A DNA stretch of 64,000 bases from Thuidium tamariscinum (GCA_947034885.2 OX344753.2:24320347-24384346), one strand, 5' to 3'. Numbered from the stretch's first letter, positions 12,070 to 25,900 are shown. Numbers and translations: made by a program. The notes: a model not told the origin generated them from the sequence alone.

Positions 12070-12977
12070 ATGCAATTGCCAAATACCATGAGGAATAATA
12101 CTCTTGGAGATACCGTACTCACAGGTATTGTGATTTTTTATGAATGTTTATCGTGCTGAGCACTGCGGTGATGCACCTGTGATGCTGAGTTTTAACAGCT
12201 TTTTTAGTTTTCCAGGGGATTAATGGTACTATCACACACTTGTTTGTTGGTCCTGTAAGTCATCATACCACATTTAGTGTTTTGCTTCAAAATATATCTT
12301 CTCCGTGAGACTGCATACAATGTAGTATAGTTTAAGAGTATTTATCATTGAAATATGTTTGCGTGCTTTCGATCTGTTCTTGTGCCTTGTAAAGAAATGC
12401 TTTTGACAATTTCGCAGAGATTACAAGAAGCTTCAAGTATCAAGAATATCTGTACTTCATGGGGAGACAGTTCTACACCCGCAAGGCTGTCGTCGTCTCC
12501 TTCATCTGAAGCTCCTAAGGATCAATCTTCCATTCTTGACTGTACGTTCCTGCTGTTAATTCCTGTTGCATCTACGATCTCTGTACAAGCGGTTACATGC
12601 ATCGCGTCTTCGACTCATGTTTTATCATTGAAGCTAACTTGTTTTTGCTTCTACACATGCAACAGCCCCTCAACTAGCTGAACCTCGACTCACAAGGTTA
12701 TCTCTTTTTCTGTTTTTGAATATGTCGCTGGTTATTTAGTTTTCGAATTTCGAATTTCATGAAGGCATTACATGTTTTTCGATCGTGGTCATACTGCTTG
12801 CCTGATGACGTGACAAACCATATACCCTTAGCTGTGACCATCGTTCGTCAGAATACAACTAATAAATTGCAGATCAGAAATTTTGACAAGATGCAGCTAG
12901 TACATTGGAGCACTCTTTTGAGCCCTGAGGATGAACAACTAGAAAATCAAATTCCCGATCATGGGACAATTAGCTAA
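12070..12977 (+). CDS. Hypothetical spliced gene, about 118 aa, function unknown
   Basis: A reading frame runs through five proposed exons with consistent phases: 12070-12124, 12208-12254, 12418-12541, 12666-12696 and 12878-12977 (TAA). Donors are GTATTG, GTAAGT, GTACGT and GTTATC; acceptors are TTTTAG, TTCGCAG, GCAACAG and ATCAG. The product is Ser-rich in the middle and ends acidic (SPEDEQLENQIPDHG). I do not recognise a family, and no signal peptide or membrane segment is visible. Weak points: the exons are short, exon 3 is open in other frames over much of its length, the last acceptor is the second of two AGs, and exon 2 also requires choosing one of two AGs. It could equally be a spliced non-coding RNA or chance. 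Transcript data would decide. Confidence 0.28.
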
Positions 12978-15900
12978 GTGCATTCCTCCATTAGTTTTAC
13001 ATGACAGTATTGAACTTCAAAACACTTTGAACTAGTGTTGAAATTCTTGGAAATTCTCAATAAGAATAACGAAAGGTTTTCGTCCCCAAAACAGTGAAGA
13101 ACGTCCTAATTCGCTCCTACAAAGTAGCCTGGGCATTCTCTTTTATACTGAAGAACAGTAGATTCTATTTTGTTGGTAGCAATCTGATGGATTCAGAAAT
13201 TCTCAAATTCACGGATTGTCCTAGAGTATGAAATTGGGAGCATTGATAACGTCTAGAGTGATGAAAATATTTGCACAGGACGGTTAATTACAAAATGGAC
13301 TATATATATGCTCTTCGTATGTGATCATCGAATGACAGACTAATTATGTGTACACTTCATTAACATTGTTAATGTCCATTAACGTCCGTCGTTGTAATGC
13401 GTTAGAATATTATCAGCATATTGTTTTGACGCGTTCTAAAGTAATGTTGTAAGAGCACAATGCGATACATAATAAGGTATCTTCACCTAAAACACGTATA
13501 ATAGACTTTTTTTAGATCCAGCATTTCTGAACACAATTTGGGAAAAAAATCACACCAAGATGTTAACAAGTGAAAGTGAAAGTGAATGCAATTGGTTTGA
13601 GATTTGTCTGAGATTGTGCAAACATACTATAATCTTTTAAAGTGGAGATCATAGGAATACCTCCTATTGACACTATACTATCCTTAATTGGACATCCTTG
13701 AAATACAAAATGCTTCAATTTTCATTGGCTACTTCTAGAAAGTAATGTTGCCTTAGAAATTATACATAGTAATTTTTCGAAATTGGATTACTGGGCAGCT
13801 TTGACCCAGTAGTGTAGTTGTCTCCAAAATGGTAGTGCTGCAGAAGGGTATGCCTACCTTAATTAACATTCCTAGCACTTGTGTTGCTCAGGTGCAATAT
13901 TGTGTAAGGAACTGGGATCACCAAATTTATGGGAGCGTCCTTATGCTGAAATTCCTACTACCTTGAAACGCATCAATTGCCAGTTTGAAATGAGAGAATG
14001 GTGCCTGACTTCATCTCACTGAAATTACAATTTCTGCAATGTTTCTATCGATTTTGGTTGGCTAGCTGAAAATTTGAGGACAGCTGAGCTCTTGAAATGC
14101 AAGTAGAGCCCAACATATTTCATAAGTTGAGCCCTAAGTGCCCTGAAGTTCATATTCTGAATGATGAACAAAGTCATTTAAGATAATGTATCCACATTGA
14201 TGCTTAAATCTTTAAAAGACAATTTTTCATGTTGAAATTGAGATAAATCTTTTATACAAAGTGCAAATTGTTTAAAGTTTTCATTCATCAAGTTTTCATC
14301 TACACAATTTTTCATTCCTTTATTCTTGTTAAACACTAATAAACATCCAAACATCCTCTCAATAAAACCTTATAACTTGATGAAACCTTTTTGGTGTCAT
14401 TGCAACAGGCTCCATTGCTGTAATATGTGCGTACAGAGATATTAGGAATATTCTGCGATTTTTTTAGAAAGGATCCAGGCTTTGGAGGGTCAATGCAGTC
14501 TTTTTATGATAACGAGGATTCCGTATCGGATTCCTTGTTTGCTTCAATCTCCCTCAGTGTACGTCTCATTCAAGCTTGCAACTTTAACCGTTGTAAGAGA
14601 ACTTTGCAGAACATTTTGGTCACTAAATTCCATTCAGTTCTCAAATAGTTGAAGATCTGTGTCGGAAAGACTCAGAATCTTTTCAAGTAAGGTCTCTTGT
14701 CACATAGTAAATTAGTTACCATGCAAAACTAAATTTCTCCAAGGGTTGTGCTGCAATGAATACAGGGAGTTTAGAGTCTTGGAGGCCAAATGACTATGAT
14801 TTTCTTCTAATTCATGGAGTTTCAAAACTTTCCCTCTGCGAGCAGGTGAGCTTTCATCAAACAGCCACTGACAAGTGACAAGTTTTGAAGCATGGAGACT
14901 GCCCGGGAATTCACACAGGGAACCCTTTATGGGACCCTGTCTTGTGTTATCATAGTCGTAACATATATGATCGTTCGCGCTTCAATTGATAACTGACTTG
15001 TAAATTTGGCTGTTAGCATACCTTGCTTACTGGGAATCGGGCAAAGCACTTCAGTTAATCTGCTGACCTTGTATGATAAGTATGCAGCAATTGGTTTGCA
15101 ATAAGACTTAATGTGAAATCTTAGCTGCTACTAACTTATTCATATACTGAAGATGTGCAGGGGGCTTTCCTGCTGAAATATACATTAATTAAAAGGGTTG
15201 ATTTTTCTTTAACTATTGCATGTACTAATTCAGGGGTTTCTAGTCAAACTTGAGGAAGATCGTGTGAAACGCACCTGTTATTGCAGAATTTGGGAGCTTT
15301 CATTTATGAGAGTTGCTACAGTCAGGGTTCGAAATTTAGGCTGGAATGCAGGGAGACTTTTTAAGGTAGTACAGTTTTTTTCACTTGTTGCCTGTTGTGC
15401 TCTCGTTTCTGCAAGATAGAACAAGACTGGTAGAACGAAAGGTTAGAGAGCTGATGTTCCGACGCCACAAGGAAACCACATACTGTAGGATGTGCTAGAT
15501 TTTGGTTCCCTCCACTTGTACCAAAGTCGTTCTTAAATTTCTTAGTCATTAACTGCTCCACTCTCATGTCTCGTCTCATGTGCTCTCTTTGTCGTATTTT
15601 TGGATTTTAAGTTGTTTTTCAAGCAGTTCTGCCTTGTCTCTATATTTCTGTAATTAATATATTTTTCCGTAATGGCAATGCAGGAGAGTTTCAACATCGT
15701 GGCATGTTTCGATTGGTTAAAGAGAGGTAGATTAAGATTGATAGTGCTCACTGCTTGTGCAAATTTTTAGTAGGGTGGGTATGAAGTAGGAATTTCATTG
15801 GTATTGATCTAGTGGTGAGAAATCTAAAATAATCTCTACTACTACCGATTGGTATTAACTTAGTGAGTGTGAATCCACTTAACATAATCTAAATGTGGCA

Positions 15901-18440
15901 TGTTTTGATTGGTTAAGCAATCAAAGAAGTTAAATGGATCAACTCTCCTACATTGACATTATGGCTGGTAATTGCAGAGTAGGCCAAGTCATAAAAACAA
16001 TTGCCGATTAGTACCAACCTTGCCACCCATGGCGCAATAGGTCCTAACTGGCTAATACTTTTGATAACTTGGCCTGCTTCGCAATCACCTAATCCATTCA
16101 GTGGCTCGATCGAAGTACATCAATCACAAATCCATTATTACTACGGTGGTCTCTTACTGATTTCGCGCAGTTAATTTTGAAGGGTAGAAAGGAGCTTTGC
16201 TTCCTTGATGGCCATTGACGCTGCTATTGCGACACTTACTGGTCTACTAGTAGAGTTTGTTTATTCTAACATTAGCAGAAAGTCCTTACTCATTTGGTCC
16301 GAAAGACTCCTAGTTTCCTGTATTTATGCCACAACTCTTGGAGGATTTCCACTTTTTATGCTGGTGACAAATTTACCCGCAGTACGTACTAAACGACACA
16401 GATCTTATTAAATGTTTGACGTACTCATGGATGGTCAACAACTCAGAAACTATCCAAAATCGTCGGGACCAAATCTGCAAAGGCTTCATCTCATGCAACA
16501 TGTACGTTCCACCAACTGACTACGTGTGTGCTCGGCTGACGTCCTGCAGCCTAGGGAAGTGCTGTGAGCAACATCATTTCGGTGCTATTTGGTGTTTTGG
16601 TCCTTGTCCCATTCGAAGAAAGTTTTGTGCACCCATCTCTTCAATTCTATCTGCTAGCTTCGACTTATTCCATTCAAATGGTCATTGAATCATCAAATCC
16701 ATCAACACAATGTCCATCTACAAGGGACATATTTAACACTGAACCGGTCGTGAATTTACAGCTTTTGGCAGTGCAAGTTGTAAACGCAATCATAGTTCTC
16801 TAGCTCATGAAATCCTCTTTCAACACACGAGCTTGTCATCTAGCTGCTGCTGTCATTCAATTGTTCACCGTGCATCGGCTTGCACTTGGCCTTTGTGGTC
16901 ACATCGAACCCATCAGTCCTGAAATCAGTCCATTGACTCCATTCTTACTAAGACCGCTGCCAGAATGAGAGCAGAGGCTTTCAGTTCGCGATTTCACATG
17001 GCAACTGTAACTCGGGGTGAATAATTTGCGTCTAAAATATCGGATTACATTTTTGGACTCGTAGCAGTGGCATGGCAACTTTTGAGAACAGTGCCAATTA
17101 GAAACTTCATTTCGTGCAAACTCATACCAAAGCAAAGGCAACAGTAATGCATGCTCAAATCAATCAATCAATAGTGGAAACATGGTTTGCAAAGACTAGT
17201 GAATGACCCGCATTGTGGGTCAAGTAAACCAGTTGTGAGTTTCTCGAGGTCACTTAATTACGAGGTCACTTATGCGGAGACAATGAATGTGAAGACGAAG
17301 GCTCATCTGGGCTTACGGACTCGATCTCACTTGAAATGTTCCATTACAGCTCAATCAACTTCGCAAAACACGGTGTCAAGATTAGATTCGTTTTGATGCA
17401 TCAGGGATTCCTCCCAGCTCGATCATGCCAAGTCAGACGGAGCTCGATCAAGAAGAAGCCTTCTCGATCGATCTCGAATGTTGTTCGCGTGTGCAACAGT
17501 ATCGATCAGGAAATTGCTGCAATCGAGCATTGGATTCCAACCAGCAAGGTCCTTGCTGATCAATTCAACTTGTGCTGATTGCATGTGCCGGCAAGGCCGC
17601 ACCACTGTAGAGCTAAGGAGCTGAGGTTGCTAGCGGTGGATCCATTTACCCGTGGCGTTTTCTCCACTCCCCCTTTTTGACGTTTTTTTCAGTTCGCTGG
17701 GAAACTTTTGACACGGGAAACGAATAATAAGAAATGCGCTTGCCTGCAGGCAGGCAGGGCAGTCCTATAATTTCACGGTACCCCAGATGCCAACCAAACG
17801 TACAGTCCTGCCCTCCTGTCATGCCTTTGCATTCAAATGCCAAGGAATCTTGAATGTGCAAGGGTGGATCCGGTACGAGGCCGGACAAATAGTCAAGCCT
17901 TTTGCAAGTCAGTGCTGTTTTTTGGGTTTATTTTTTTATTACTTGTGGGGGCACGCACTCCACAGCACCCTTTTTTGGCCTTTGTTTTTGGGGGGGAACC
18001 AGGCAACGGGTCAAAGCCCAATGTTCAGCTCGTTTGGGCACTCCCAGTGCGTGAGTGCCCCACAATTGACGGACGAACTCCCAAGGCAGGTTACCGGTCA
18101 GCTGATGAGCTCGTCTCGATCGTCTGCTAGAGGGCTGTGCTGAGCTTGCTTGCTTGCTGCAGCACACCTCGATCAGTTTTAACTTAGATTCCTCGGCTAT
18201 CGGCGTCCTTTCTCTCTGCTTGACTTCCTCCGTTATCTCGGGAGCCTGCCGTTCGACTTCTCCTTACCACCAGCCTTGCAGTGCACTTTATTAGAAAACC
18301 CTGGAACTTCATTTCCCCGAATTTCAGCTCCCTGCTCATCAGTTCAGTGGCCAGTCTCCCACAGTCCCACATGACTGCATGCTGCTGGTGCTTTTTCTCC
18401 CATTTCTTTTATTGGTTTTCATTTTTAGTTTTGACGCCAA
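12978..18440. other. Intergenic region, moderate GC, no confident gene
   Basis: Several short open stretches bounded by plausible splice sites occur on the plus strand: about 13890-14022, 14468-14560, 14766-14846 (before GTGAGC) and 15234-15363. Their phases cannot be joined into one protein and no family is recognised. From about 16200 to 18440 GC is higher and there are many short overlapping ORFs on both strands without recognisable domains, which looks like non-coding single-copy or degraded DNA. Confidence 0.4.
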
Positions 18441-18860
18441 ATGGTGGCGTGGCGGGTTGTTTTAGTTTTAGTTGGAGGTGATCTTCTGACGAAACCAGAT
18501 CATCAGCTTTCCTTGGAAATGGAATGTGATCGCCTGTCGCAGAGGCTTGTCCTAATCGATGCCCACTTTTTTAATCTCACTCCAACGGACATGGGCACTG
18601 TGCGCCCCTGGAAACGCATCCACAAAGATCATGTGCTGCGAACAGCGCTGGGTCTTTCCCCAAAACCTATGAACTCGCACCAAATTGGTCCTCTCGCACA
18701 CTGTAGCGGGATACTATTTAAGGGATTAAACGTGCCTTTCACTAAGCTGATTTGCTATCTAGAAACCTTGAAGAAAAGCTCTTTGTCAACTCACTTATTA
18801 TTTGAAGATGGAGAAGTTTCAGAGAGGCCATTTGCAAGTAGAATCAAGACATTCAGATAA
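18441..18860 (+). CDS. Unrecognised ORF, 139 codons
   Basis: ATG to TAA ORF with a hydrophobic start (VVLVLVGG) that is too short to call a signal peptide with confidence. The rest is ordinary in composition (for example FNLTPTDMGTVRPWKR). There is no recognisable domain, no similar neighbour and no clear promoter. After the three confident genes it is among the longest ORFs in the window and lies at the edge of a GC-richer stretch, which is the only reason it is listed. A chance ORF or part of an unresolved spliced gene is equally likely. Confidence 0.15.
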   Translation: MVAWRVVLVLVGGDLLTKPDHQLSLEMECDRLSQRLVLIDAHFFNLTPTDMGTVRPWKRIHKDHVLRTALGLSPKPMNSHQIGPLAHCSGILFKGLNVPFTKLICYLETLKKSSLSTHLLFEDGEVSERPFASRIKTFR

Positions 18861-21177
18861 GAAATGGATTTTCTGTGATTTTTCAAAGTTTGTCGGGACT
18901 AAATTGGTAAAGCATGATTTGGTAGACCATTGCTAAACCACATGCTAACATGTCCCCTCTCCGAGAGCATTGTCATGATGTTAAAGGGTTGCTAAGATTG
19001 TGGTAGTGGATGGGCAATTGAGTCAAATGGGAGGGTTTAATACATTTCAAAATTGAATGAGTAACCGCATTGGGTTTTTATAAACAAGCCCAAATATAAT
19101 TCCAACTCAAGAATCTACTACCTACATACCAAAAATTGGATACTAAAGGTAGCTTTCTTTGCAAATTTCTTGTATATTTGGAGTAAGACTAAAGTCTACA
19201 TTTTCTAGTTGCAGTAGGCATTCTCCTTTCTAGTAAGTTACTTCTTAATCCCTTAGCAGTCTAATGTACGAAATTTGGATGATGAATGGAGACATTCTAA
19301 GGGCTTTGACTATAAAACTTTTCATTTTTCAAAACCAATGTTTGACATTTTTTTTCCTTTCTTCTACAGTGAATTTTATGAAATTGAGGTAACTAATATA
19401 TTTACAAAGATATAAGAAAAAATATGCAAAAATGCAAGAAAAGATTCAAACAATAAGTGGTCATGTCCCAGAGGTCAAGGATTTTTTCAAGATTTTATGA
19501 TTTCAAAGATTCAATATAAACTATAAAGTAGACATTAATAGATAAATTTAATAACAAATTTTGAATTAAACTTGTCTATCAATAACCTTGGATTACATTT
19601 AAACAATTAGATATGCCCAAAGTATCACTGATAATTTTATATGATATAAATAAACTAAAAATAAATAATATTTTTTATTGTGGATAAGTTTCTAGATTAT
19701 TTTGATGATTTTTTGGGTCACAAGCTTGAAATGTAAAATTTTAACTGTGATGAAAAAATTCTAATTAAGTTTTCACCAACCTAATAAAAATTCTTCCTTA
19801 ACATACTTTTGCAACCAGAAAGTCATAGACTACTTCAATTCTAAAATTCACAAATTATTTGTATAAATAAATTTTTGAAATTTGTAAGATGAAAATGTTG
19901 TTTTAATGAACATACTCTATATTAAAAAAATATATGGATGAAATGAAAACTCTAAATGAATAAAATCATTTTTTCATCCATCATCCTCTTTGAAGACATT
20001 TCAGGCTTTAGGGATTAAATATCAATCACTAAAACAGAGGGATTGGTTTATCAATGTGTTTTCGTAAACTATGATGAGCAACCTACAAAGGACAAATCAA
20101 CTTCTCATTAATCAAATTTGTTTAGTTTTTCATATGGGTGATTGAAAGAAACACTTGTCCTTTTATTTATCCCCTTGATCTTTACCAGGTAGTTTTTTGT
20201 TCATAAATTTTTTATCTTTTGTTCTTTTGATTTGAAATTTGGAATGAAGGTGCACACAAAAGTTTTACATGTTGTGTAATTTTTTCAATTTTTTCAAAAT
20301 TATTTTATTATTTTTAGACTGCCCCCAATTGGATATCTACCATGGCCATTTTGGAGTTTTTTAGACCTATTTTTTACCCAAAAATAAAAATTTTGATATC
20401 AAAATTGAGCAAGGACCTATACTAAAGTTACGCAAGTCCAGAATATAATTTTTGAAAATATTATGCTGTCCAACTTCCACATGTGCTCAAAATGCATTGC
20501 CTTTGTGCAAGTGTGGAGAATATAATTTATTTTTCCCAAAGATAAAAACTATTGGAGAGGAGCATCTTTAAATAAGGAAAAATGGATATTTTTTTTGTAA
20601 TTTTTTTACTATTTTAAAAAATCAAAGAAAAAAGTGTCTATCTTCATTGTATTTTCCATTGTCCTTTCCATTGTCCTTTTTTTGTACATAACTTTTAGAG
20701 GTAAATTTTCTTAGGTCTGAATTTTAGAAGACATAATATTATCATTGCTCTCCAAATTGTCCATGTTTTATTTTATTTAAAAAAAAATTTATTCCAAAAG
20801 TCACAGGACTCATGGAAATAGGCCATTTTGAGACAAAACAAATAAGTATTTTTTGCAACGACCCATATCAAGATACACATTTCAAAATTTTGATACTTTT
20901 ATAATTTCTATAAAAAAAGCGCCACTACAAATTACAATCTTAACAATTTGAATTTTTTTATATTAAAAGTACATTATTGGATCTATATTTTTTTAATTCA
21001 ACTTTTAAAAAAAATTCAAATCAAAAACTATGTGAGAACTCATGACTAACTTTTGAAATGTCCTTCACTCTTACAATGTCCTTTAATTTAAAGGTTCAAG
21101 AAATTGTAGACTTGTCTTTCATTTTCCTTTAAAATGAGATTGATTATGTTTCTATTCTTTTGGGTTTGCTTGATTCC
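18861..21177. other. AT-rich intergenic DNA
   Basis: Very AT-rich with many T and A runs. No ORF of 60 or more codons, no RNA gene and no clear inverted or tandem repeat was found by eye. Confidence 0.6.
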
Positions 21178-22971
21178 TAAACCCCTTAACCCCAAAGTGA
21201 CATTCAATTTATGGGCTTAAAAACATAATTGCTTTTGAAGCTTTATGGATCTAAAATGTCTTCAAGTTATACAAATTTCAACCATACAATCTTGTAGTGT
21301 ATATGTTGTAGATGACATGTACAAAATTTGAAGTCATTTGGCTATGTAAATTGCAAGATCATGATGTTTTAGTGTTGAAAAAGGATGTTGAAACACATTT
21401 GGAGGTGAAATTTAATTTCTAAATCTACTAAAATGAAAAAACTTTACTCCACAAAATGATTCAAAACTAGTATACAAACACATTGGTGAAAAAAAAATTC
21501 ATTCAATTGACTCATTGTGTCTACAAAACGGCTCTGAAATGCCAAAAATCAACAAGAAAAATTGCATAAAACACATTTAAAGCTGAACCTCCTTCTACTA
21601 GAATGCTTCTCAATCACTCATTAATTTTTGGATTAACATGAAATTTTAGCCACACAAACTAGACTAGTATGCACAACTTTTCTAGAAATAATTATTGAAA
21701 ATGCACTTTGCATGAAGAAGAAACAAGCCACTAAAGTTCACTGTATTCCAATAATGACAGGATTTTGAACTTTGAATTGCTCCCAAACATTCAAAACAAT
21801 TTGGATTGACATGAAAACTTTACTACAATAACTATACTTCAAGGGGAACAAGATTCAACAAATTTGAATGAAAATGAGCAATGGATGAAGGAGATACAAG
21901 GCCCTGAAGTTGCAGCCCTAAAATGCAATTTGGTGAACTCAAATTGAAGTTGTGAACTTGGATTGACTTCCAAAAAATCAATATATCTTGGATTGATCTG
22001 AAGATTTCATCACGCAAAGTAGAGGGGAGAACACAACTTTTCCAACAAGTTTTATTGAATTTGGACCTTGGTTGCAAAAGTTATAGCACTTTGAATTGGA
22101 CTTGAAATTGTGTGAGGACACTTTCTGTCATCTTTGTCACTTTGGGGTTAAAGCCCATTGTCCCCTTGAAGGGCAATTTGGAGTTTGGGCAAGTTCCGAT
22201 GATCTCAATTTTTAGTGAAACTTTTTGAAACTTTCTCATAAGATAGGGATATAAATTTTATTTCATTCAATGCTTGGGAGCAAAAGTTATACCACAAAAA
22301 GTTGAAATTTCAACTTAGTAGGCAGAAAAATAAATCCACAAAAAAAATTTAAGAAAATTTAAGAAAATTCTATCTTATAGATTATATTTTGTCTATGTTT
22401 TGGAAAATTAACTTATTGGATTCATTTCTAAAAGCAATTTTCACAATTTTTCAAAAACAATTGCTTGAAAAGGTTTAAATTGTTTGCTAGAACAATTTCA
22501 CCATTGAGATTTTTGTCTTTCAATCCCGTCTTAGAACTATTAACGATTTAGTTTTTCTTTCAATTTTAAATCTACCTCTACTTAATAATTTTTTAAAGAA
22601 TCAAAATCAAACATTCTTTTTTTGGAATTTTTTCCTACATTTTCAACTCAATTCTTCAATACAAAAAATTCTAAATTCTAAGTCCTTAGTGCAAAAAAAT
22701 TCAATAGATGGTGGTCAAAGTCATCTACAATTGCAAGACAATGTTCAAAAAGACTATTTTTTTAAAAGCTTTGAATGCAAATATCTTCCAATTTGTATGG
22801 TCAAACTTCATGAAATTTTTACCGCATGATCTTAGGTGAATAAAGTATAAAAACCTATAATTAGATTCCCAATTTTTATTTATTTTTTGTTCTCTTGGGT
22901 GAACACACCAAATATGGCAGTTTTGAGTGGTTTTTGATAGAAAAAAATGGCTTTGGGTCTTTAGGGGTTGA
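21178..22971. mobile_element. TTAA-family repeat copy A, split by a nested insertion
   Basis: 22148-22971 is clearly homologous to the repeats at 47831-48737 (same orientation) and 26603-27531 (inverted). Shared phrases include GCAAAAGTTATACCACAAAA, CTATTAACGATTTAGTTTTT and CTACTTAATAATTTTTTAAAG. Its right end is TCTTTAGGGGTTGA (22958-22971), matching CTTTAGGGGTTAA-type ends. The other copies begin TTAATCCCTAAAAGCCC or TTAACCTCTAAAAC; this copy resumes at TTAAAGCCC (22148), and the missing first bases are found as TAAACCCC at 21178-21185, just left of the inserted element 21186-22151. No coding capacity. Confidence 0.7.
21186..22151. mobile_element. TIR element with TTAA target duplication, nested in copy A
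   Basis: The left end is TTAACCCCAAAGTGACA (21186-21202) and the right end (22135-22151) is its exact complement, giving a 17-bp perfect match including TTAA. Length is about 962 bp excluding one TTAA. Removing it joins TAAACCCC to TTAAAGCCC and restores the left end expected for the surrounding repeat. TTAA duplication with CCC...GGG ends is the hallmark of piggyBac superfamily transposons. It has no transposase ORF; the only ORF (21832-22077 minus, 81 codons) is unrecognised. It is therefore a non-autonomous derivative if the assignment holds. Confidence 0.65.
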
Positions 22972-25900
22972 GAATTAAAGACAAAAAAAAAACTTTCTTG
23001 TATCTATTTCTTTTCTTCTTTTTTTTTCTTTTCCCTTTTATTTTTCCTGGGGGCACACACTGAAAGGAGGACAGAGCCCCATTTTGCTCATGCCATCGGT
23101 AACGGAACTAACACTAATTCCCTGCATATTCTAATTAGCTTAATTTAAGAAATTGAAAGTCTGTCTGTGCCCTTTTCCGGTATTCGGAGGAAACCTCGTT
23201 GGAACTGGGAAGGCCCTGAGTGGCACGCTGTTCAGTAGAACTTAACTTAGTTAGCACTGTGCTGCTAATAAGCTTCTTAACCTCAGGCAGATGCTGGGGA
23301 CTTGGGAGGACAATATTAGGAAGTAGCCTTAGCCTTAGCAAACTCGGATAAGCCTACAGCCTACTTATTAGTGAGGTGGGTGGGTACCAGGCGCCTTTTT
23401 TTCCCATTTTTTATGAAGTGTGAAAGGGGCGGTATAAAATGTTGGAGTGGTGCTCCAAATTTCAACACTCATTCACATATTGGATAGAAAATATCACATT
23501 CATACATATCATATGTTCAAAATTTTGTTTTCATCCACAATCTGGCAATTTCATCCAAGAATTTTGTTGGAATTCCAAGTTTTTTGGTGAAACACTTCAC
23601 AATTTGTTGCCATTTCTTAGCCAAATGGTTTTTTCTTGGTGCAATTTGGCAGTAAAAAGCCAAAAATTAAAAGCCCCAATCAATACCCAAAAACCTAAAC
23701 TTGACCTAAAACCACCATCTTTACTCTCTGCACATCGCCAAATCCAATATGTACATAAGTAGAAGAAACAATTTGAGAATCTCTACCATAAATAATACTT
23801 GGCCCTTTTTCTAACTTTTGATCCAAATGTCATATTTTTCTAGTGTATTCATGCTACGAGAACCTCCTTTCACTTGCCAACAACAAGAAAGTCAATGTAG
23901 TATTTGAATATTCTGATAATAGTAACTAAGGTAGAAGTACCTATTTGTGTTAACTTAAGCATCTCATCCTACGGGATATAGAAGATTTATCGAGAAATTG
24001 AAGTCAATGAGTACGAACATAAGGATGAGGAAGAATGTCACAAAAAGAAAGGATTTTTTTTCCCCCTAAGAATGAGTATTTAATTCAATTCAAATGTACA
24101 TCTTTCATTCAAACCCATTCTGGTCTCCTTGACTCACCTATTACAATTAGCTCTCGCACTCCTTCCTCACCCAAGAGGAAAGAGAGATGAATAGCCAAGA
24201 AGGTACAAACAAAGAGTCTTTTCCAAAGAACAGGGTTGTCTACAATAGGTCAGCCTATAAAGCCATTGGAGGGGGGCTATCCAAAATAGGTACTTCTCCC
24301 ATAGGCCCAGTAGGAACCGGAATTGGCGGTTTCGGCAAGTACCCCCCTTATTAGTGAGCACTGAGCAGTTGCTAATTACAAGCAGAGCCCTACAATAAGC
24401 TGATTATATCAGTTCCGTTCCGAGCAAATTAGTGGCAGGGAGTCTGACTGGTTACTGTAATTAACTTACAGAAACGGTTACCGTTGGCGCTATGCCTATT
24501 CTCTTCTCTTTCATATTGTTTATTATATATCATCAAATTTGATTTATTTATTTTCAAATTCCATCAAATTTTTTAATTGAAACCTCTTTCCACAGAAATT
24601 AGGCCTGATTCGTTGGAGAACTAAGGTACACTCATCTCACGATCCTACTATTTCAGCACTCAGAGACTTTTCCCAAAACAGCAAATGGATTAGATGCCAA
24701 TCATTGCTATAATGCTTCAGTGAGTTCAGTGACTTTAGTCCCTCGTTACAATACACTAAGTAAATAGTGAAATTGGGTTGCCCCACATTATTTTCTTGAC
24801 ATTACACACTATATATGTATGTATAGCTATTGTCTAAGAATGCACAACTTTTGAATTAGGTGTTATTGTATTTACAACTCATGAACTTCTATGTGTACAA
24901 ATGGAATATTTTTAGAAAGATATGTTGACTTTGATAGCTTGTAAAGTAATTTGCAGGGGGTAAGGCAACCAAATTGTTATAGCCAGGGTCCAGTGGGAAG
25001 CGGCAGCTACTTCAAGATCAGCCGGATGAATTTGAGAAAATACCGTTTGCAAATTGAAAGAAGTGGAAAAAAACCAGTGAAAAATCTACAAAATTTTCTA
25101 TTTTGAGTTAAAAACAGAGTAAACTACTGGGACTTCATACTTGAAAAAATGGTTCATTTTGGGAATAGAAGGATGATAGCTGGTAGAACCTAAAATATTT
25201 CCCGGACCTTGGTTATAGCAACCGAATTTCACTATTTAGTGTAGCAACTAAACTACAAGAAGTGTGGAGAAATCCTTTAAAGACTTCTCGTAGTGTTCCT
25301 ATCAATTCTTGTTAAATTAGATCACTTGTTTGGCATTATAGTAGAAACAATCCTTGTCTGGAAATATATGGAATGTATTCTACAAAACATAGCTATTTGG
25401 GGGTCATTTTTCAATCAATAATAGTTCATGCAATAATAATTTAGAATTCATAAAAAAAAATTCCGTAATCTTCTAAGAAGAATTCTCATTCATTTCACTT
25501 GTAAGGAATCTTGAAAATTTTGTACTCGGGTTAATAAAAGTTCTTTCTCACCAAGAAGTTTGAGCTTATTAATTAAAATGTATAAATTTTGTGTAAATTT
25601 CTTTTTTAAACATTTTATAGAAGTGAGTTATTTATACCTCAAGAGATCAAAAATTTGTTGAAAAAAACTTAACTTCTCAATTAGTTATGGCAATTTCTAA
25701 AGTATATAAAAACTTATGAAAGACACTATATCTCTTGCAATATATCTCTAAAGCACTCAAAATTTATAAAGGTCCATATGATTGTATCATAATAATATGA
25801 ATTTTTTGTAATTTCAAAAGTGTTTTGCTAAATTTATGAATAGCTCACAGAATACCAAATATATGGGCTGAATGACTATTCTTTTATTTGGAGAGGGGAT

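Noticed and set aside
24060..24510. Possible organelle-derived insert, because its texture differs from the flanks
   Set aside because: No plastid or mitochondrial gene could be identified in it; alignment to organelle genomes would be needed.
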